Shown here piece by piece: positions 1 through 11,232 of a stretch of 64,000 bases of DNA. Source of the stretch: Vicia villosa. Lineage: Eukaryota > Streptophyta > Magnoliopsida > Fabales > Fabaceae. Each line of letters opens with the position of its first letter. Positions within the stretch are counted from its first letter, which is position 1. Where the stretch lies: the NCBI RefSeq assembly GCF_029867415.1, contig NC_081182.1, positions 13,204,497-13,268,496 of the forward strand, given 5' to 3'. The position numbers were made by a program, and so were the translations under genes. The notes below the pieces were generated by a model. It ran no database searches, had not been told where the DNA came from, and saw only the letters and a list, made by a program, of their open reading frames with translations.

Positions 1-60
1 GAAGCATTCACAAGACTAAGAGCTATGATGAATGTAGATAGGTTAGACACAATGAATTAG
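1..60 (+). CDS. Ty1/copia polyprotein, last 19 codons (partial)
   Basis: The window opens inside a reading frame that ends EAFTRLRAMMNVDRLDTMN and TAG at 58-60. This is the extreme C-terminus of a copia-type polyprotein, just after RNase H. The identification rests mainly on its position 6 bp upstream of a sequence with the structure of a copia 3' LTR. The enzyme domains lie outside the window, so it cannot be said whether the element is intact. Confidence 0.6.
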   Translation, partial: EAFTRLRAMMNVDRLDTMN

Positions 61-66
61 ATGGTG

Positions 67-512
67 TGTTGAGATTGTAATCCCTTGTGTCGAAGCAGCA
101 TGTTGCTTGACATAACAAGGGTGTGTCAAAACAATTTAATTTGTGTCGAGTTATATTAGATGTCGAAGTGTTGAAGCAGGTTACTTCACACATGATTTCG
201 ACTTAGACTAAAATAGGTATTTTGGACTTTTATAGTTTTGGGCTTTGACTTAGGGGAAAAGTAACCTAAAACTACAAATAGAGAGTAACCCCTATATTAT
301 GTAAGTAAGAACTTGTAGAATTTTGTAGTTGCAAAGTGAATAAGATTTTCCATAATTTGCGGGCAGAGAGAAACTCTGCAGAAAATATTCTTCTTCCTTT
401 TAATTTTGTTCAAACCTTAATTCACCTTTCTTCCCAAATTTTCTTTCTTCTTTCTTTCATTGTTATTGTGTAGCGATAAGGAATTACTTAAGTTTTTAGT
501 TTAATTCCAACA
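67..512 (+). repeat. Ty1/copia 3' LTR
   Basis: A 446-bp segment starts TGTTGAGATTGTAATCCC and ends TTAATTCCAACA, giving the TG...CA termini expected of an LTR. It follows the polyprotein stop by 6 bp. It contains the stretches rich in GTCGAAG and the pyrimidine-rich 3' part usual in legume copia LTRs. The 5' LTR and target-site duplicate are outside the window; the 5 bp following are ATCCT. Confidence 0.7.
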
Positions 513-584
513 ATCCTCATTAAGATCATATTAGTTTCTTGCTATATCTAATGAATGGATAACGAATTAGCTGAAAGAACATGA

Positions 585-900
585 GATTCTATATAACTTA
601 CCAATTGGAATAATATATAAAAATTATCCAAAGATCTCATAGCCACATGCACTTCACTCAAAGTAATATTATTTTCTTTATCATAAATGAGTTCATCCTT
701 AAAATACTCAAAGAATCTAGGTAATAATATTAGTATGATTAGATCTTTGTTCTCATCTTTAATCTGCGCTTCAATACTCTCAAGGTCATCAATAATCTTG
801 TGACATTATGTCAATTGTTCCACTATAGATTTGATCCCTACCAGTTACAATAGAGTTGTTATTTCAAATTCAACATGTGAGCCAAAAATTTGATCATATA
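585..900 (-). pseudogene. Ty1/copia gag relic
   Basis: Read on the minus strand, this encodes fragments such as KIIDDLESIEAQIKDENKDL and EYFKDELIYDKENNITLSE. These resemble the retrotransposon gag region of plant copia elements, where the pattern is a two-step LP..F/Y..F...L....ITL.E. Stops and frame changes interrupt it and no LTR is recognised on either side. It is an old antisense fragment unrelated to the plus-strand copia end to its left. Confidence 0.55.
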
Positions 901-1180
901 TAATAATTCAAGTTTTATCTACATCGAAGCCGCAATCTTCTCCTTGACGACTTTTTTTAAATTTATATCCTTGATGCATAAATTTTGTATGGTGATGTTT
1001 GTGTGGTTGATCCTAATTAGTTATGAATAAAATATTTCAAAATATGGTGGTCGAAGAAGTTTAAGGTTATGAATTTTCTAATCTCTTTCTATTTTCTCAG
1101 TGGTAAAACTAAGAAAATTTCTTTATCAACCCCCATGTCTTCTTGGTCACCTCTGGTGAAAAACCCAAACTACCCCTAAC

Positions 1181-1318
1181 TTCGGAAATGCATTTCCGAA
1201 ATGCAAGAAAAAGGTGTTTTCGGAGATGCATCTCCGAAAGCGCCTTTTTTTTTTGAAAAAACTGTCTTATTTCGGAAGTTCATTTCCGAAAACAGCATTT
1301 CGGAAGTTCATTTCCGAA
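1181..1318. repeat. Array of 20-bp palindromes, left subterminal
   Basis: Four copies of a TTCGGAA-centred 20-mer occur at 1181-1200, 1219-1238, 1271-1290 and 1299-1318. The first (TTCGGAAATGCATTTCCGAA) and second (TTCGGAGATGCATCTCCGAA) are perfect palindromes that differ by a compensating pair of changes. The third and fourth (TTCGGAAGTTCATTTCCGAA) are near-palindromes. Confidence 0.85.
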
Positions 1319-1676
1319 ATACTGCGCGTTTTGCAGATTAAGCAAAACAACCCCCCTCCCCCTAATCATTTACCCTAATCTTCTTCCAAACTCAAACTCT
1401 CTGCAAAAATTCTGCAAAAGCAAGTGTGAAGTAGCCAAACTCTTCTTCCAAACTCAACCAAACTCATCATCAAACACTAATTGGTAAGTTTATCATTGTT
1501 TTTTCAAGTTTTAGATCCATTTGAATAAACTCTATTAGGGTGTTTAGAAACTGAAAAAATCACATTAAGATAGGTTAGTACTGATATTAGGATGTTTAGT
1601 AGGCATAAAAATAGTTTTGGTTTAGGTTTTTGGGGTCTACCATTGGAGGTTGCAGAGAAGTTTTGCGCAGGGGTGT

Positions 1677-1734
1677 TTCGGAAGTTCATTTCCGAAAACA
1701 CCTCCATCCCAGTTTTCGGAAATGAACTTCCGAA
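1677..1734. repeat. Inverted pair of the 20-bp motif in the gene leader
   Basis: The motif at 1677-1696 (TTCGGAAGTTCATTTCCGAA) is followed in inverted orientation at 1715-1734 (TTCGGAAATGAACTTCCGAA). Together they form a hairpin of about 58 nt some 75 bp upstream of the mobile-domain start codon. Confidence 0.8.
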
Positions 1735-1808
1735 CTGTATCAGAAGTGCATTTTTTTTGTTTTTTCATTTGTCTCGCATATTAATCGATTTCGATTGTTT
1801 ACAGGAAC

Positions 1809-3854
1809 ATGTCAGGCAACCAACCAGCACGCATCAGACAGGGTAGGGAGACCCAGACTGCGTCGGCTAGACGCGAGCGGGCGGCGGCGCAGCTGGCGTC
1901 GACACAGGGACGGGGGCAGGGCCGGGGACGACGTGTGCGAGTTCCCATGGGCGAGGGAGAGGGTACATCTGCTTCAGGATCTAGGAGTCGGCTGGCTCGG
2001 GTATCTTCTTCCCGCCAGCGAGAGGAAGAGGAGGAGGAGGGTGAGGAGGAGGTGGCGGTAATGCCCTACCACGAGCCGGAGGGGGTACCGGATGTTGACC
2101 CTCCAGCCGGGGAGGAGGATGAGCAGGAGGATAGCTATCCGGGAGGGTCCATTGACACTTTCGTGCTGATTCACTACCACGATCACGTCGCTCGGCGTAT
2201 CTGGGAGGGAGAGGTATTTTTTATAAATTAACCGTTTATTTGTCACCATTTTTTATAATTTAACCGTTTATTTGTTGCTTATTTAATATATGTCGCTTAT
2301 TTGTTTTTTTTTGTAACAGGAGAGAGAGCCGTTGAAAATGGTGAACCACGCCCGGAAGATTTTCAGTCTGTTTAAACCAGCACCTGAGTGGTTTAACGAC
2401 CATGTGCGAGGTTCAGGGCTCTGCATAACGGGGTACACCACCATCAGCACCGGCATGCAGGGGGCATTTGTGGAGCGCTAGCACAAGGAGACGTCATCTT
2501 TCCACTTGCCGGTTGGGGAGATGACGATCACCTTGCATGACGTGCAGTGTCTTCTCCACCTGCCGATTAGGGGGCCGCTGTTGCACCACTCCCGGATCCA
2601 GAGGGTCGAGGCCATTGAGTGGATGACGCTCTATTTGGGCATGGAGCACGAGGTTGCTCACTATGAGTGCGTCACGACATCTGGGCCTCACATCCGGTTC
2701 ACCACACTGAGCACTTATTTTGAGCACTACGTGGACGCGGCGGCCGTTGCCGAGCAGGAGGGTGACGAGCTATTCACACAGTATCACCGCGGCTGCGCTC
2801 TCTGGTGCTGGTACATGCATGTGGTAGGCTTTGCATGCTTTGTGGACAAGAGTGCAAGGTACGTCGACGTGACCTACCTCCGCTACTTCATGGACCTGGA
2901 TACCGTTCACCAGTGGAACTGGGGGGCAGCTACTCTGGCATACCTCTACCAGAAGCTGAATGAGGCCTCCAACTGGAGGACGAGGCAGTTGGTCGGATCT
3001 TGCATACTACTTACGGTACGTTTTATTTTAATACATTATCGTATTTATTTATTTATTTATGTTTCGTATTTATTTTTAATACATTATCTTGTTTCTGTTT
3101 CAGAGCTGGATCATCTCCTACTTCTCCCGCATCCACGGCTTTTACATCGATCCTGCGTACGTGGACGCCATGCCCAGGGCCGCCAGATACGTTCTCCAGA
3201 GGGGGAACGATGCAATGGGACCATACCGTGGATACCTGGACCGCACGATGCACGACGACGTTACCTGGAGGCCGCTCAGCGACTACGCTCAGATTGTCCC
3301 CTTTGACGACATTGCTCTATATTCAGGCTGACTGGCATGCGGGACTACCATCATGGTCCGGTATCTCCCTGAGCGGTGCATACGTCAGTTCGGATTCGTG
3401 CAGCGGATACCCAGGTCACCCTTTGAGGCTGCTCCCGACACAGTGACCCGAGTGCAGCTCACTGCCATATGGGAGGACTGGCAGCATTGTGGTACTGCAG
3501 GAGTACCGTCTCACTCGGGTCACACAGGGCTGGCACAGTGAGGAGGGATACGTCACATGGTTCTATCGAGTGTCACATCCTCTGCTGAGACCCGACGTTC
3601 CCGGCGCTCCTAGGCCAGCACACGAGGAAATCCTGGAGAACCAGCAGGCCGAGGATGACCACGCCATTGATCTCATGCCGATCTGCCAGCGTATAGAGAT
3701 GCTTGGGCGGGATGCGTTGGATCGAGGTGTCGTTCAGCAGGGCGGTCCAGAGGCTGTGGCTGTGATGGAGATGATCGTCACTGATTTGGGCCGTGCGGCG
3801 GGGTACAGGCGGCAGAGGAGGGCCCAGGGTGAGAGGGTTAGGCACACCCAGTAG
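1809..3854 (+). pseudogene. Plant mobile domain (MAIN-like) gene, inactivated
   Basis: Three exons can be followed: 1809-2213, 2320-3015 and 3104-3854, with GT/AG introns at 2214-2319 and 3016-3103. The product starts MSGNQPARIRQG with an Arg/Gly-rich acidic N-terminus. It then shows the aminotransferase-like plant mobile domain: W/H-x-E patterns, LP.GEMTITLHDVQ, and a later YFMDLDTVHQWNWGAA block. Three lesions break it: an in-frame TAG at 2479-2481 (probably from TGG), an in-frame TGA at 3329-3331 (probably from TGG), and a one-base frame change near 3484-3492. Without them the frame reads through to TAG at 3852-3854. The GC-rich codon use contrasts with the AT-rich surroundings. Such genes are known both as host factors (MAIN/MAIL) and as transposon passengers; here it sits inside Mutator-type ends. 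Its function in the element is not established. Confidence 0.8.
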
Positions 3855-4059
3855 TGGTCGGGTTTATTTATTTTTTGATTTCGGATTGTATCTTTCGCAC
3901 AGTATTATTATTATTTTCGGCTTGTATATATTATTTGGATTTGATTTATCATATTAGTATTTTCAGTTTATCTGTTGCTTATTTTATTTGACGTTTGCGT
4001 TTAATTAAAATGCGAGACTGTTAAGATAAAACATAAAAAAAAACACAGTTTTTGCATAA

Positions 4060-4206
4060 TTCGGAAGTTCATTTTCGAAGACACCCCCCATGAGGTGTTT
4101 TCGGAAGTTCATCTCAGAAGACACCCCCCATGAGGTGTTTTCGGAGATGTACTTCCGAATTGTGGAAATTTTTTTAAAAAAAGCGCTTCGGAAGTTCATT
4201 TCCGAA
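4060..4206. repeat. Array of 20-bp palindromes, right subterminal
   Basis: The same motif recurs at 4060-4079, 4100-4119, 4140-4159 and 4187-4206. The first three lie in a tandem repeat of about 40 bp whose spacer is ACACCCCCCATGAGGTGTTT, itself able to fold. This mirrors the left-end array. Confidence 0.8.
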
Positions 4207-4278
4207 GCAGGGGTATTTTGGGATTTTCGCTGGGCGTGACCCCCATAGGGAGGTGGCTAAAAAATTTTTCAAAACTAA

Positions 4279-6266
4279 TATAATATCATAATAAATATTA
4301 TTTTCACAAAATTGTTTTATCAATAATCACAAAAATAGTTTTTAGAATAAAAAAATAATTTGATTATTTTCCAACTTGTGAATATAGTTGTTGATTCTTG
4401 ATTTTTGTCAAAGAAGGAGATTGTAACCGCAAATGACGCTCATGACTTTGCAAAACAGATACATGCATTTTAATAAATAAGTGTTAGACGACATTTAAGA
4501 AGCCATTGTTAATAGAGTTGTTTGATTAACTTTTTCCATAACCGCAAAACTCAACAATCTTAAGCTTCAAATGACGTGGTTCGTGGTTGAAAATCTTAGT
4601 GGTAGTTAGTGGGAGATTTACAAAGTTCGAATTAAATTTTTTGAGCTCAAACCTTATGAGTAGTGACAGTTTCACCATTTTCGTATGAATTTCGGAAAGT
4701 TTGTTGCCGCCTTAATCGAACGTATTTTTGTAGTCAAGCAAAACGTTGATTTTAAGTGACGTGGAGTGCAACATAGCGTGTCATGTAGACTTTCATAGAG
4801 AAAGTAGACAATAGAACCAAAGGTAGGAACGAAAATTTTAAGCGTGCCATTATTTCAAAAAAATTTATATAAATTAAAATTAAATAATGAGATATTTCTG
4901 AGTATCCCCCAACCTATTTAACTCTAATAATTAATTATTAGATCAGATATATTAATTTTTCAAAAAATAAAAAAAGTAAAAGTTATTTATTAATTATTAC
5001 GGATGGAGTATAATAATAAAATACAATTCTATCGAATAATTTCTCTTTGGCCAAATTACATGATTAAGTAAAATCTATGTGCAAATCTTTATATTAAAAA
5101 GAAAAACTTATAACGTACCATTCCTAATTTTTTTACTACCCTAAATAGGAAACGTGTTAGATAATGTGTTTTTAACATTAGATTTTGTCTATCATTACAT
5201 TCTCTCTTTCTTCAGTTTAAAGTTGTCCTAACATAGAAAACTCTACAGAATCCAAATCAGTAACTAAGAGCAGATATTAAAACCATAGTCAGCATTAAGA
5301 ACATAAAATTAGTAATAATTGCAGACGCACAGTGCTGTTAAGCACACAACTAATACCAAGTATAGTAAATGATTGTAGTTGGATGAAATGGGAAATAGTA
5401 GTACAACCTATCTAGTTCTGAGACAAGGCAGGGAGGGTGGTAGTAGCATTGCAGACTAGCTGAGAGCATAGTTGGTAATGACAGTACACGTGCATTGTTT
5501 ATTTATTTATGTATCAACCACACAAGTCCTAATTAAGATGCCATCCATATCTGCAGCATTCATCAGGTTTTTGAATGAATGAATGAATGAGAATCTGTAT
5601 AGCAATCTAATTCTATATTGTGGTACAGTCTATACAGTGTGCAGAAACCATAGATCTTAGTTACTTGCTCAAGTAAAAGATCAATCAATCATAGCAGACT
5701 AGAAAGATGTGAGTACTAGAATCCAATACGCCATAGCATAGCCTAGCCCTTACATAAGCCTACTTTAATTTCCCTCTTTCCTCTCTTATTTTTTTCATTT
5801 TCAATATGCAGAGATCCCAACCTATACCATGCATGCATGTGCTAATACAATTTCTCTTTTTCGGTCCCTTCAATTTATTACTCCGCTAATGGTTTTCAAA
5901 ATAAAAAATTTCACATGCTAGTGGACGTGGGTCCATGACTTTTTATTCATAAATATAAGATGCATAATACTAAGCTAGATGGAAGATATGTAATAATAAT
6001 GCAAGTTCATTATATATAATATTTTTAATTTATTAATATTATAATTAATGTTAATGGTTTCAAAATTAGATTATATATATAATTCTAATTTTGTGAGTTT
6101 TTTTTTTTCATTTTTAAATAAATCAAGATATATTAATTCAAAAAAAAAGTATAATTACAATCTTGACGATCAATCGATCCAGTTCTCTAAGTATCAAACC
6201 GACTGAATAAATAAGGAAATAAAACACAACCTATAACATCAACTTTGCAACGTGTGCTTAGCTTAT
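4279..6266. other. AT-rich intergenic stretch, no gene seen
   Basis: No convincing coding region, tRNA or complete element was found. Small items only: a (GAAT)n run near 5573-5590, and a possible Stowaway-type MITE end (ACGGATGGAGTA) near 4999-5010 without a matching partner. The long A/T runs around 6000-6150 are unremarkable. Confidence 0.6.
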
Positions 6267-6780
6267 TACTATACCAACCCCAATTGTAATTGTTCCTGTA
6301 AAACACTTTTGATTACCTCCTGGAAAAAGATTCTGGCGAGGTCACACAGGAGTTTGTGATTTGTAGCTATGTGAATTCGAGCAGCGCAGCTGATGCGAGC
6401 TCAAGAATGAACGCGTCTTGCTTATCCCTCAGTTGGGAGCCCTATTTATAGCTGCTGGAATCATAATTGCTCTCATTGATGGAGGAACCTTGGATTTCCT
6501 CCATAATGAGCAAACTAAGTCTTTTAAGAATTATAACTGCCATAACGGTGAGGACCATTGTTGAGGAAGCGGCGGTTACGGATTCTCCGGGTTAAGTGAT
6601 GTCGGTCCCGCTCCATACTCGTCGGCCTGTCATGACGTTTTGGTTGGCTAAATGTCAAAGTCGGCCTGTGGCTTTCCCCCGAATTGATGATTGTTGTCCT
6701 GTTACGCCTTTTGGATGGTTCACTTCTTCTTGCTTGGAAGTAATGCTGCCTTCCAACCTTTTCCAGTCCCATGTTTCACA
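6267..6780 (-). repeat. Retrotransposon LTR with promoter, minus strand
   Basis: On the minus strand this begins TGTGAAACATGGGACTGG at 6780. It contains a TATA box (TATAAATA, plus-strand positions 6443-6450) about 330 bp in. It ends near 6285, followed by TGGTATAGTAATAAGC, which resembles a tRNA-Met primer-binding site (TGGTATCAGAGC). No coding region follows at lower coordinates, so it is a solo or truncated 5' LTR. The 3' boundary is uncertain by about 20 bp. Confidence 0.5.
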
Positions 6781-6844
6781 ATCCAATTCAGCTCTTGGTT
6801 CCAGCCTTTCGATACACGAGAGATACCGATACACGAGAGATACC

Positions 6845-7064
6845 GATCCAGCTTAGTACATCCTTCCACATATTCTGCATAGTAATCCAGACAAAGAACG
6901 TGTGCTATAGTGTCTCCTCTTCAGCATAAATACAACATGTTGTCATTCCATACCTCATCGATCGCTCTTTCGTCAGAAGCCTCTTGTGGCAAGCTAACCA
7001 AAGGGCCATAATGGCTCTTGGTCTAACTGCATTGCGATACACGAGTGCCCTCAAAGGCACGACC
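6845..7064 (-). pseudogene. LINE 3' fragment, zf-RVT domain
   Basis: Minus-strand translation gives AVRPRAIMALWLACHKRLLT, then ERSMRYGM, CCIYAEEETL, a stop, and MWKDVLSWI. This is the zinc-binding region found after reverse transcriptase in plant non-LTR retrotransposons, with its RPRA...WLA.H.RL.TK.R and C..C...EET..H...C blocks. It is a short isolated relic bounded by an LTR on one side and copia DNA on the other. Confidence 0.65.
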
Positions 7065-7269
7065 CCATCTTCATCTTTTTTTCAATTCTTTGTACATACT
7101 CGTTATATGGAATTTTCTTTTCTCCACCATTTCCTCCCACATCCCTTGAATTTGGTGTACAAGTTCTCTATTATTCAATATTTCCTTCATTATTCAAAAG
7201 CTATCAATTTTTATGTTCATGTTCTTCACATTCTTATTTTTAAAATAGTACTATATGTACCCAACGAAC

Positions 7270-9560
7270 CCATAAATTGTCAGCTTCAAGTCAAGTTGTT
7301 CAACTTCTAGATTCAAATTAGCTTTTTATCCAAGCATAACTCAAATAGAAGTCATCTTCATCACATGAGAGAAAATTCCTTCAAAGTAAATACCCTTTCT
7401 TTGATTAAAATATTTCATAACCAACATTTCTTCGTATCTTGGTTAGGATTTATTATTTTCAAACTTTATCTTGTATACCCATTTAGTCTCGAGTGCTCTT
7501 CTTCCTTAAAGCAATTCTACAAACTCAAATGTGTGGTTTTCATGCAAAGAATTAATATCTTTATGAATTATATATATAAATTTTGAAATGGTCTCTTGGT
7601 AGTACAATGGATATCCAATATTTTTGATCATCACATATTTATGTGGAAGATATCTGTGAGAAACTTGACACCCTCTACTAAATGTTCTTACCTCAGACTT
7701 AACCAGTGTCCCGGGTGGATCATCTTCAACAAGATCATTATTGAAAGGTTTTTGGTAATTAGTTACATGATCACCATCTACATGTGCATCTCTCCTCTTC
7801 AAAAAAAATTGCTAGGAGGTTTAGGCATAACATCAATGCAACTTCTAATAGTTTTCTTGTCAACTAGATCCCACAATTAAAACTAAAATCTTCATGACCA
7901 TAACCTACAAACACACAATATTTAGATCTTTTATCAAGCTTGGATTTCTCATCTCTTACAATGTGAACAAAATCTTTGCAACCAAACACTATCATGTAAC
8001 CATAAGAGACATATTTCCATGTCTATACTCTGTTTAGAACATGACCATCAAGTTGAACAGATGGAAAAAGATTAATTAAATCCACTATAGTTTCCAATGC
8101 TTCATCCCTAATGGCTTTCAATAACTTTGCATGAAAAAGTATACGCCTGATTTTGTCATTAATTATATGATTCATTCATTTGCAAGTCCATTATGTTGAG
8201 GCGTCTTTAAAACAGTCGTCTCGAGATTGATTCCATGCTTTTTGCAATACTCTTCAAATGGACCTCTATATTCACCACCATCATCAACTCTGACACATTT
8301 CAACTTCCTTCTTTTTCTCATTGAACACTTGCATGAAAGTGCTTGAAAACACAGAGTACCTAGTTTTTAAATTTCAAAACAAAAGCTCACACTTTTCTAG
8401 AGTGGTGGTCAATAAACATGACAAAATATGATGCACACATAAAGATTTACCATCCATCATGAAAACATTAGCATTGACTAAATCTATAATATTTGACTTC
8501 CTGTGAGGGCCTTTACTATTAACAAAACTTTATGTTTCTTACTAGAAAATCAATGAGTGCAAATTTTTAGAGAAGTACCTTTTAGAAGGAGAAAAAATTT
8601 ATTTGCAAAATTGTTGAATCCTTTCTGACTAAAATGACTAAGGCGTGTACGCCATAAATCACTGTATGCATATTCAACTGCATTGATTTCCTCCTTGCAT
8701 AGCTTTATAGAAATCCTACAAAGAGTTGTGGGACTTTGCTCTTTTTCTATCACTAGTGACCCTGTGGTTATCTTACAAAGGTCACCACAAATTAAGTGTG
8801 ATAACCTTCAATATCTAAGGCTTTAACAAAAATCAAGTTGAGATAAATATAAGGAATATGTTTCACTTTCTTCAATTGAAGCTTGCATCAAACACCAGTT
8901 TCAACTCAAACATCTTTCTTACCTACAATTTCCTAAACTCACTCATTTCACATTTTTACCATTAAAAAATTACCAACAATATAAGATAAAAAAAATCACG
9001 CCTAGGAGTAACATGTTACCATGGCCGGCCTTGGGCCAGGGCAACCATGCCCATGGCCCAGAGCCTCAAAAAATCGGAGACCTCAAAATTGGGAAAATAC
9101 GTAAAAAAATAATTAATAACATATTATACATATTACATTTTCTAAAATTTCAATAACATGTAGTAGTGGTCCAGCGGTTAGATTCTCCCACTTGAAATGT
9201 AGTAATTCCAAGTTCTCCAAGTTCGATCCATAAATGTAGCAGTATTAAATTTTATTTTATAATAATAAATTAAAATTTAAAAAATTCAGTATTTGCTTAG
9301 GGCCTCAAAAAAGTCGGGACCGACCCTGCATTACAAGCCACCTAAATTAATAATTCAAGTTCAATCTTGACATGCAAAGTTTACATAATTATCATTATAA
9401 ACAATATAGACATCACTATCACTTTCAATTACTGTCGTGCCTTAATTTTTTTATATATTTCACCTTGTCACAATTGTAGCATATAATTTATTTTTTAGTT
9501 CTTCACTAGCCGAAACTCTCAAATTTGTCATGGTTATGAAAATTTCAATTTTACTTCTCC
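7270..9560 (-). pseudogene. Ty1/copia polyprotein relic, split by a MITE
   Basis: Reading from high to low coordinates, a copia order is seen. A decayed zinc knuckle (CYNCDKVKYIKKLRHDS) lies near 9450, with histidine and the last cysteine lost. The protease neighbourhood (HVTPRRDFFY) follows, then the pre-integrase motif DLWRTRLSHFSQKGFN near 8650. Integrase core fragments (VDDGGEYRGPFEEYCKKHGI, LKTPQHNGLANE) lie near 8170-8300. A reverse transcriptase start (LETKWVYKIKFENNKS, GIYFEGIFSHVMKMTSI) lies near 7340-7500. Many stops and frameshifts are present and most of RT/RNase H is missing. A 309-bp hAT-like element interrupts the protease region. The LINE fragment at 6845-7064 truncates the 3' side. 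Confidence 0.75.
9020..9328. mobile_element. hAT-like MITE containing tRNA-like A and B boxes
   Basis: The ends are CATGGCCGGCC... and, reverse-complemented, CAGGGTCGGTCCC..., an imperfect inverted pair of about 14 bp of the CAGGGCCGGCCC type. Flanks read catgttac and cattac, a decayed duplication of up to 8 bp. Inside, near 9164-9180, is a Pol III A-box-like TGGTCCAGCGGTTAG; at 9220-9229 there is a B-box-like AGTTCGATCC. These sit about 50 bp apart, as in tRNA-derived SINEs. The element splits the copia relic between the codons for a DSGAS-like and a HVTPRRD-like segment. Confidence 0.55.
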
Positions 9561-10652
9561 CTCGTAACTCTAGATACAAAATTGATTAGGTGTAAAAGTC
9601 AAATAACGTTTCTTTCTTTTGACTTCGTTCACTATATATAATAGCAGGTATACGATTTTTTTTAGTAAGACTAGAAAATAACAACCTTCACTAATAAAGA
9701 ATAAAAATGAGAAACACACTCCAACTCTTTCACAAAATGTGGTTATGCAAAACATCTCTAAAAAAAATGTAAAATTACTCCAAAATTATATATACATATA
9801 ATTAGTTAAGCGATAAAAATAACAATTTGTATCTCAAATTGATGAAGTTTGCAACACACTCATCATCATTAGAAATCAATTTTCCTTTTCTTCTCTCACA
9901 GCAACCGTCACTTTTCCTTTTGTCGTTTTTCTTTCTTATGTTGCCTTATTGTTATTGTGTCTGGTTTTACATTAGAGATTATAAAACCCTCATACCGAGC
10001 ATATACAGGAATTTCTTATTACACCTCATGCCCAAAAAAAAGACTTTACAATTCTGAAATTGTCCCTCAAAAACCGGAAATACATTTTCGGTTCGCACCA
10101 TATATTTCACAAAAATAGGCTAAATATGGTTTCACCCTTCAAAAGGTAAAAACAAAATCGGAGATATACTTTCGGTTTTGTACCGGTATTATATTTTCGG
10201 TTTTTAGAGCGGGAAGATTGATTATTTTTCTGCCACCTTGTCATTTCATATATAACTGGAAGTATACTTCTGATATTATGGAAAATTCATAATGCTTAAA
10301 ACAGTAACCAACATGGTCAACTTTGATCAAATCATTTCTTCTTCTTTCCATAAAACCTCTAAAAAACCCTTCCATTCTCAATCCATTTTTACACTCTAAA
10401 TCTTCATTTTTGTGGTTCATCATATCAAAAGGAGCTCAAGGAAGTGGAATTTAAGGTAAAGTTTATTCATTTCAATCCTCATTCATTACATTAAAATGTT
10501 TATCATACGCGAAAACCGGATGTATACTTCCGATTGGTAGTTGAACATAATCGAAAATGCAATTCTGATTTTTGTCTGTGTTTATTTGACAACAGCTTCT
10601 GCCATGTTCTATGTAAGTGTTAATAAGTTTTATGTTTTTTATAACATTAGGT

Positions 10653-11158
10653 ATGATGCATCCCAATAACATTTCCAGACCTAATGTGTCTCAAGTTATT
10701 TCACCTCTCGTATCTCCTATCATAACTAAGGTGGTAGATATTCGTGAGCATTTTGAAAAATGGAGAATAGTTTGAATTACGTGAAGACATGTTGTAGTGG
10801 ATTCATATAGAGGCTACGAAACAAGGATTTGGTATTGTGATTGGAAGGTTCGATAATGGTACAGATAAAAGAAATGCATTTGTGACTTTGACATGTGTAA
10901 GAAGTGGGAAAAATAATCGTCGTATCCAAAAATAGAAACGCGACGATACCAGTTCAAGAAAATGTGAATGTCCATTTACACAACGATGATTTAAGTCAAA
11001 AATTAGTCGGTCATCCAATTGCATGTCGGCTCCTTCCAGATGAGAAGACATGTGTTTCAAACATGACTTTGAACTTGGTACCGCCCAAAAACATACTTGC
11101 AATCTTGAAGCGCAAAAGACCCGGGAATAGGATTTGTATGGTTCATGTTTGTCTCTAA
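10653..11158 (+). pseudogene. FAR1-type N-terminal fragment of a Mutator transposase
   Basis: After a plausible splice acceptor (CATTAG at 10645-10650) a start codon leads into MMHPNNISRPNVSQVISPLV and then a stop. Later frames give KQGFGIVIGRFDNGTDKRNA, RKCECPF and KLVGHPIACRLLPDEKT. These match in order the FAR1-like DNA-binding region of plant Mutator transposases, where a C.R.GK, a RKC.CPF and a ..GHP.AGRL..EE stretch precede the catalytic domain. At least three frame breaks occur and the DDE catalytic part is absent. Confidence 0.6.
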
Positions 11159-11232
11159 CTACTATAAATAACCCAACTTGTCATATTGTTTCATACTCAA
11201 ACACCAAAAACCAGAAATTACAATCAAAATGA

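Larger units (their letters stand above)
1113..4270 (+). mobile_element. Mutator-like element carrying a plant mobile domain gene
   Basis: The 3158-bp element is bounded by diverged terminal inverted repeats of about 75-80 bp. Left starts GAAAATTTCTTTATCAAC; the reverse complement of the right end starts GAAAAATTTTTTAGCCAC. Both continue through GGTCAC, CCCAAA and TACCCCT to CTTCGGAAATG. An identical 8-bp repeat AAAACTAA flanks it at 1105-1112 and 4271-4278. Long terminal repeats plus an 8-9 bp duplication fit the Mutator superfamily; hAT elements also make 8-bp duplications but have short termini. Inside are short palindromes near both ends and a GC-rich, intron-containing plant-mobile-domain gene. 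No transposase is seen, so movement in trans would be needed. Confidence 0.75.

Noticed and set aside
4999..5010. Stowaway MITE (ACGGATGGAGTA end)
   Set aside because: No matching inverted end was found within 300 bp upstream, so a single 12-bp resemblance is not enough.
9164..9229. Functional tRNA gene
   Set aside because: The A and B boxes are present but no cloverleaf, anticodon arm or 3' T-run could be drawn; it is better seen as a tRNA-derived remnant.
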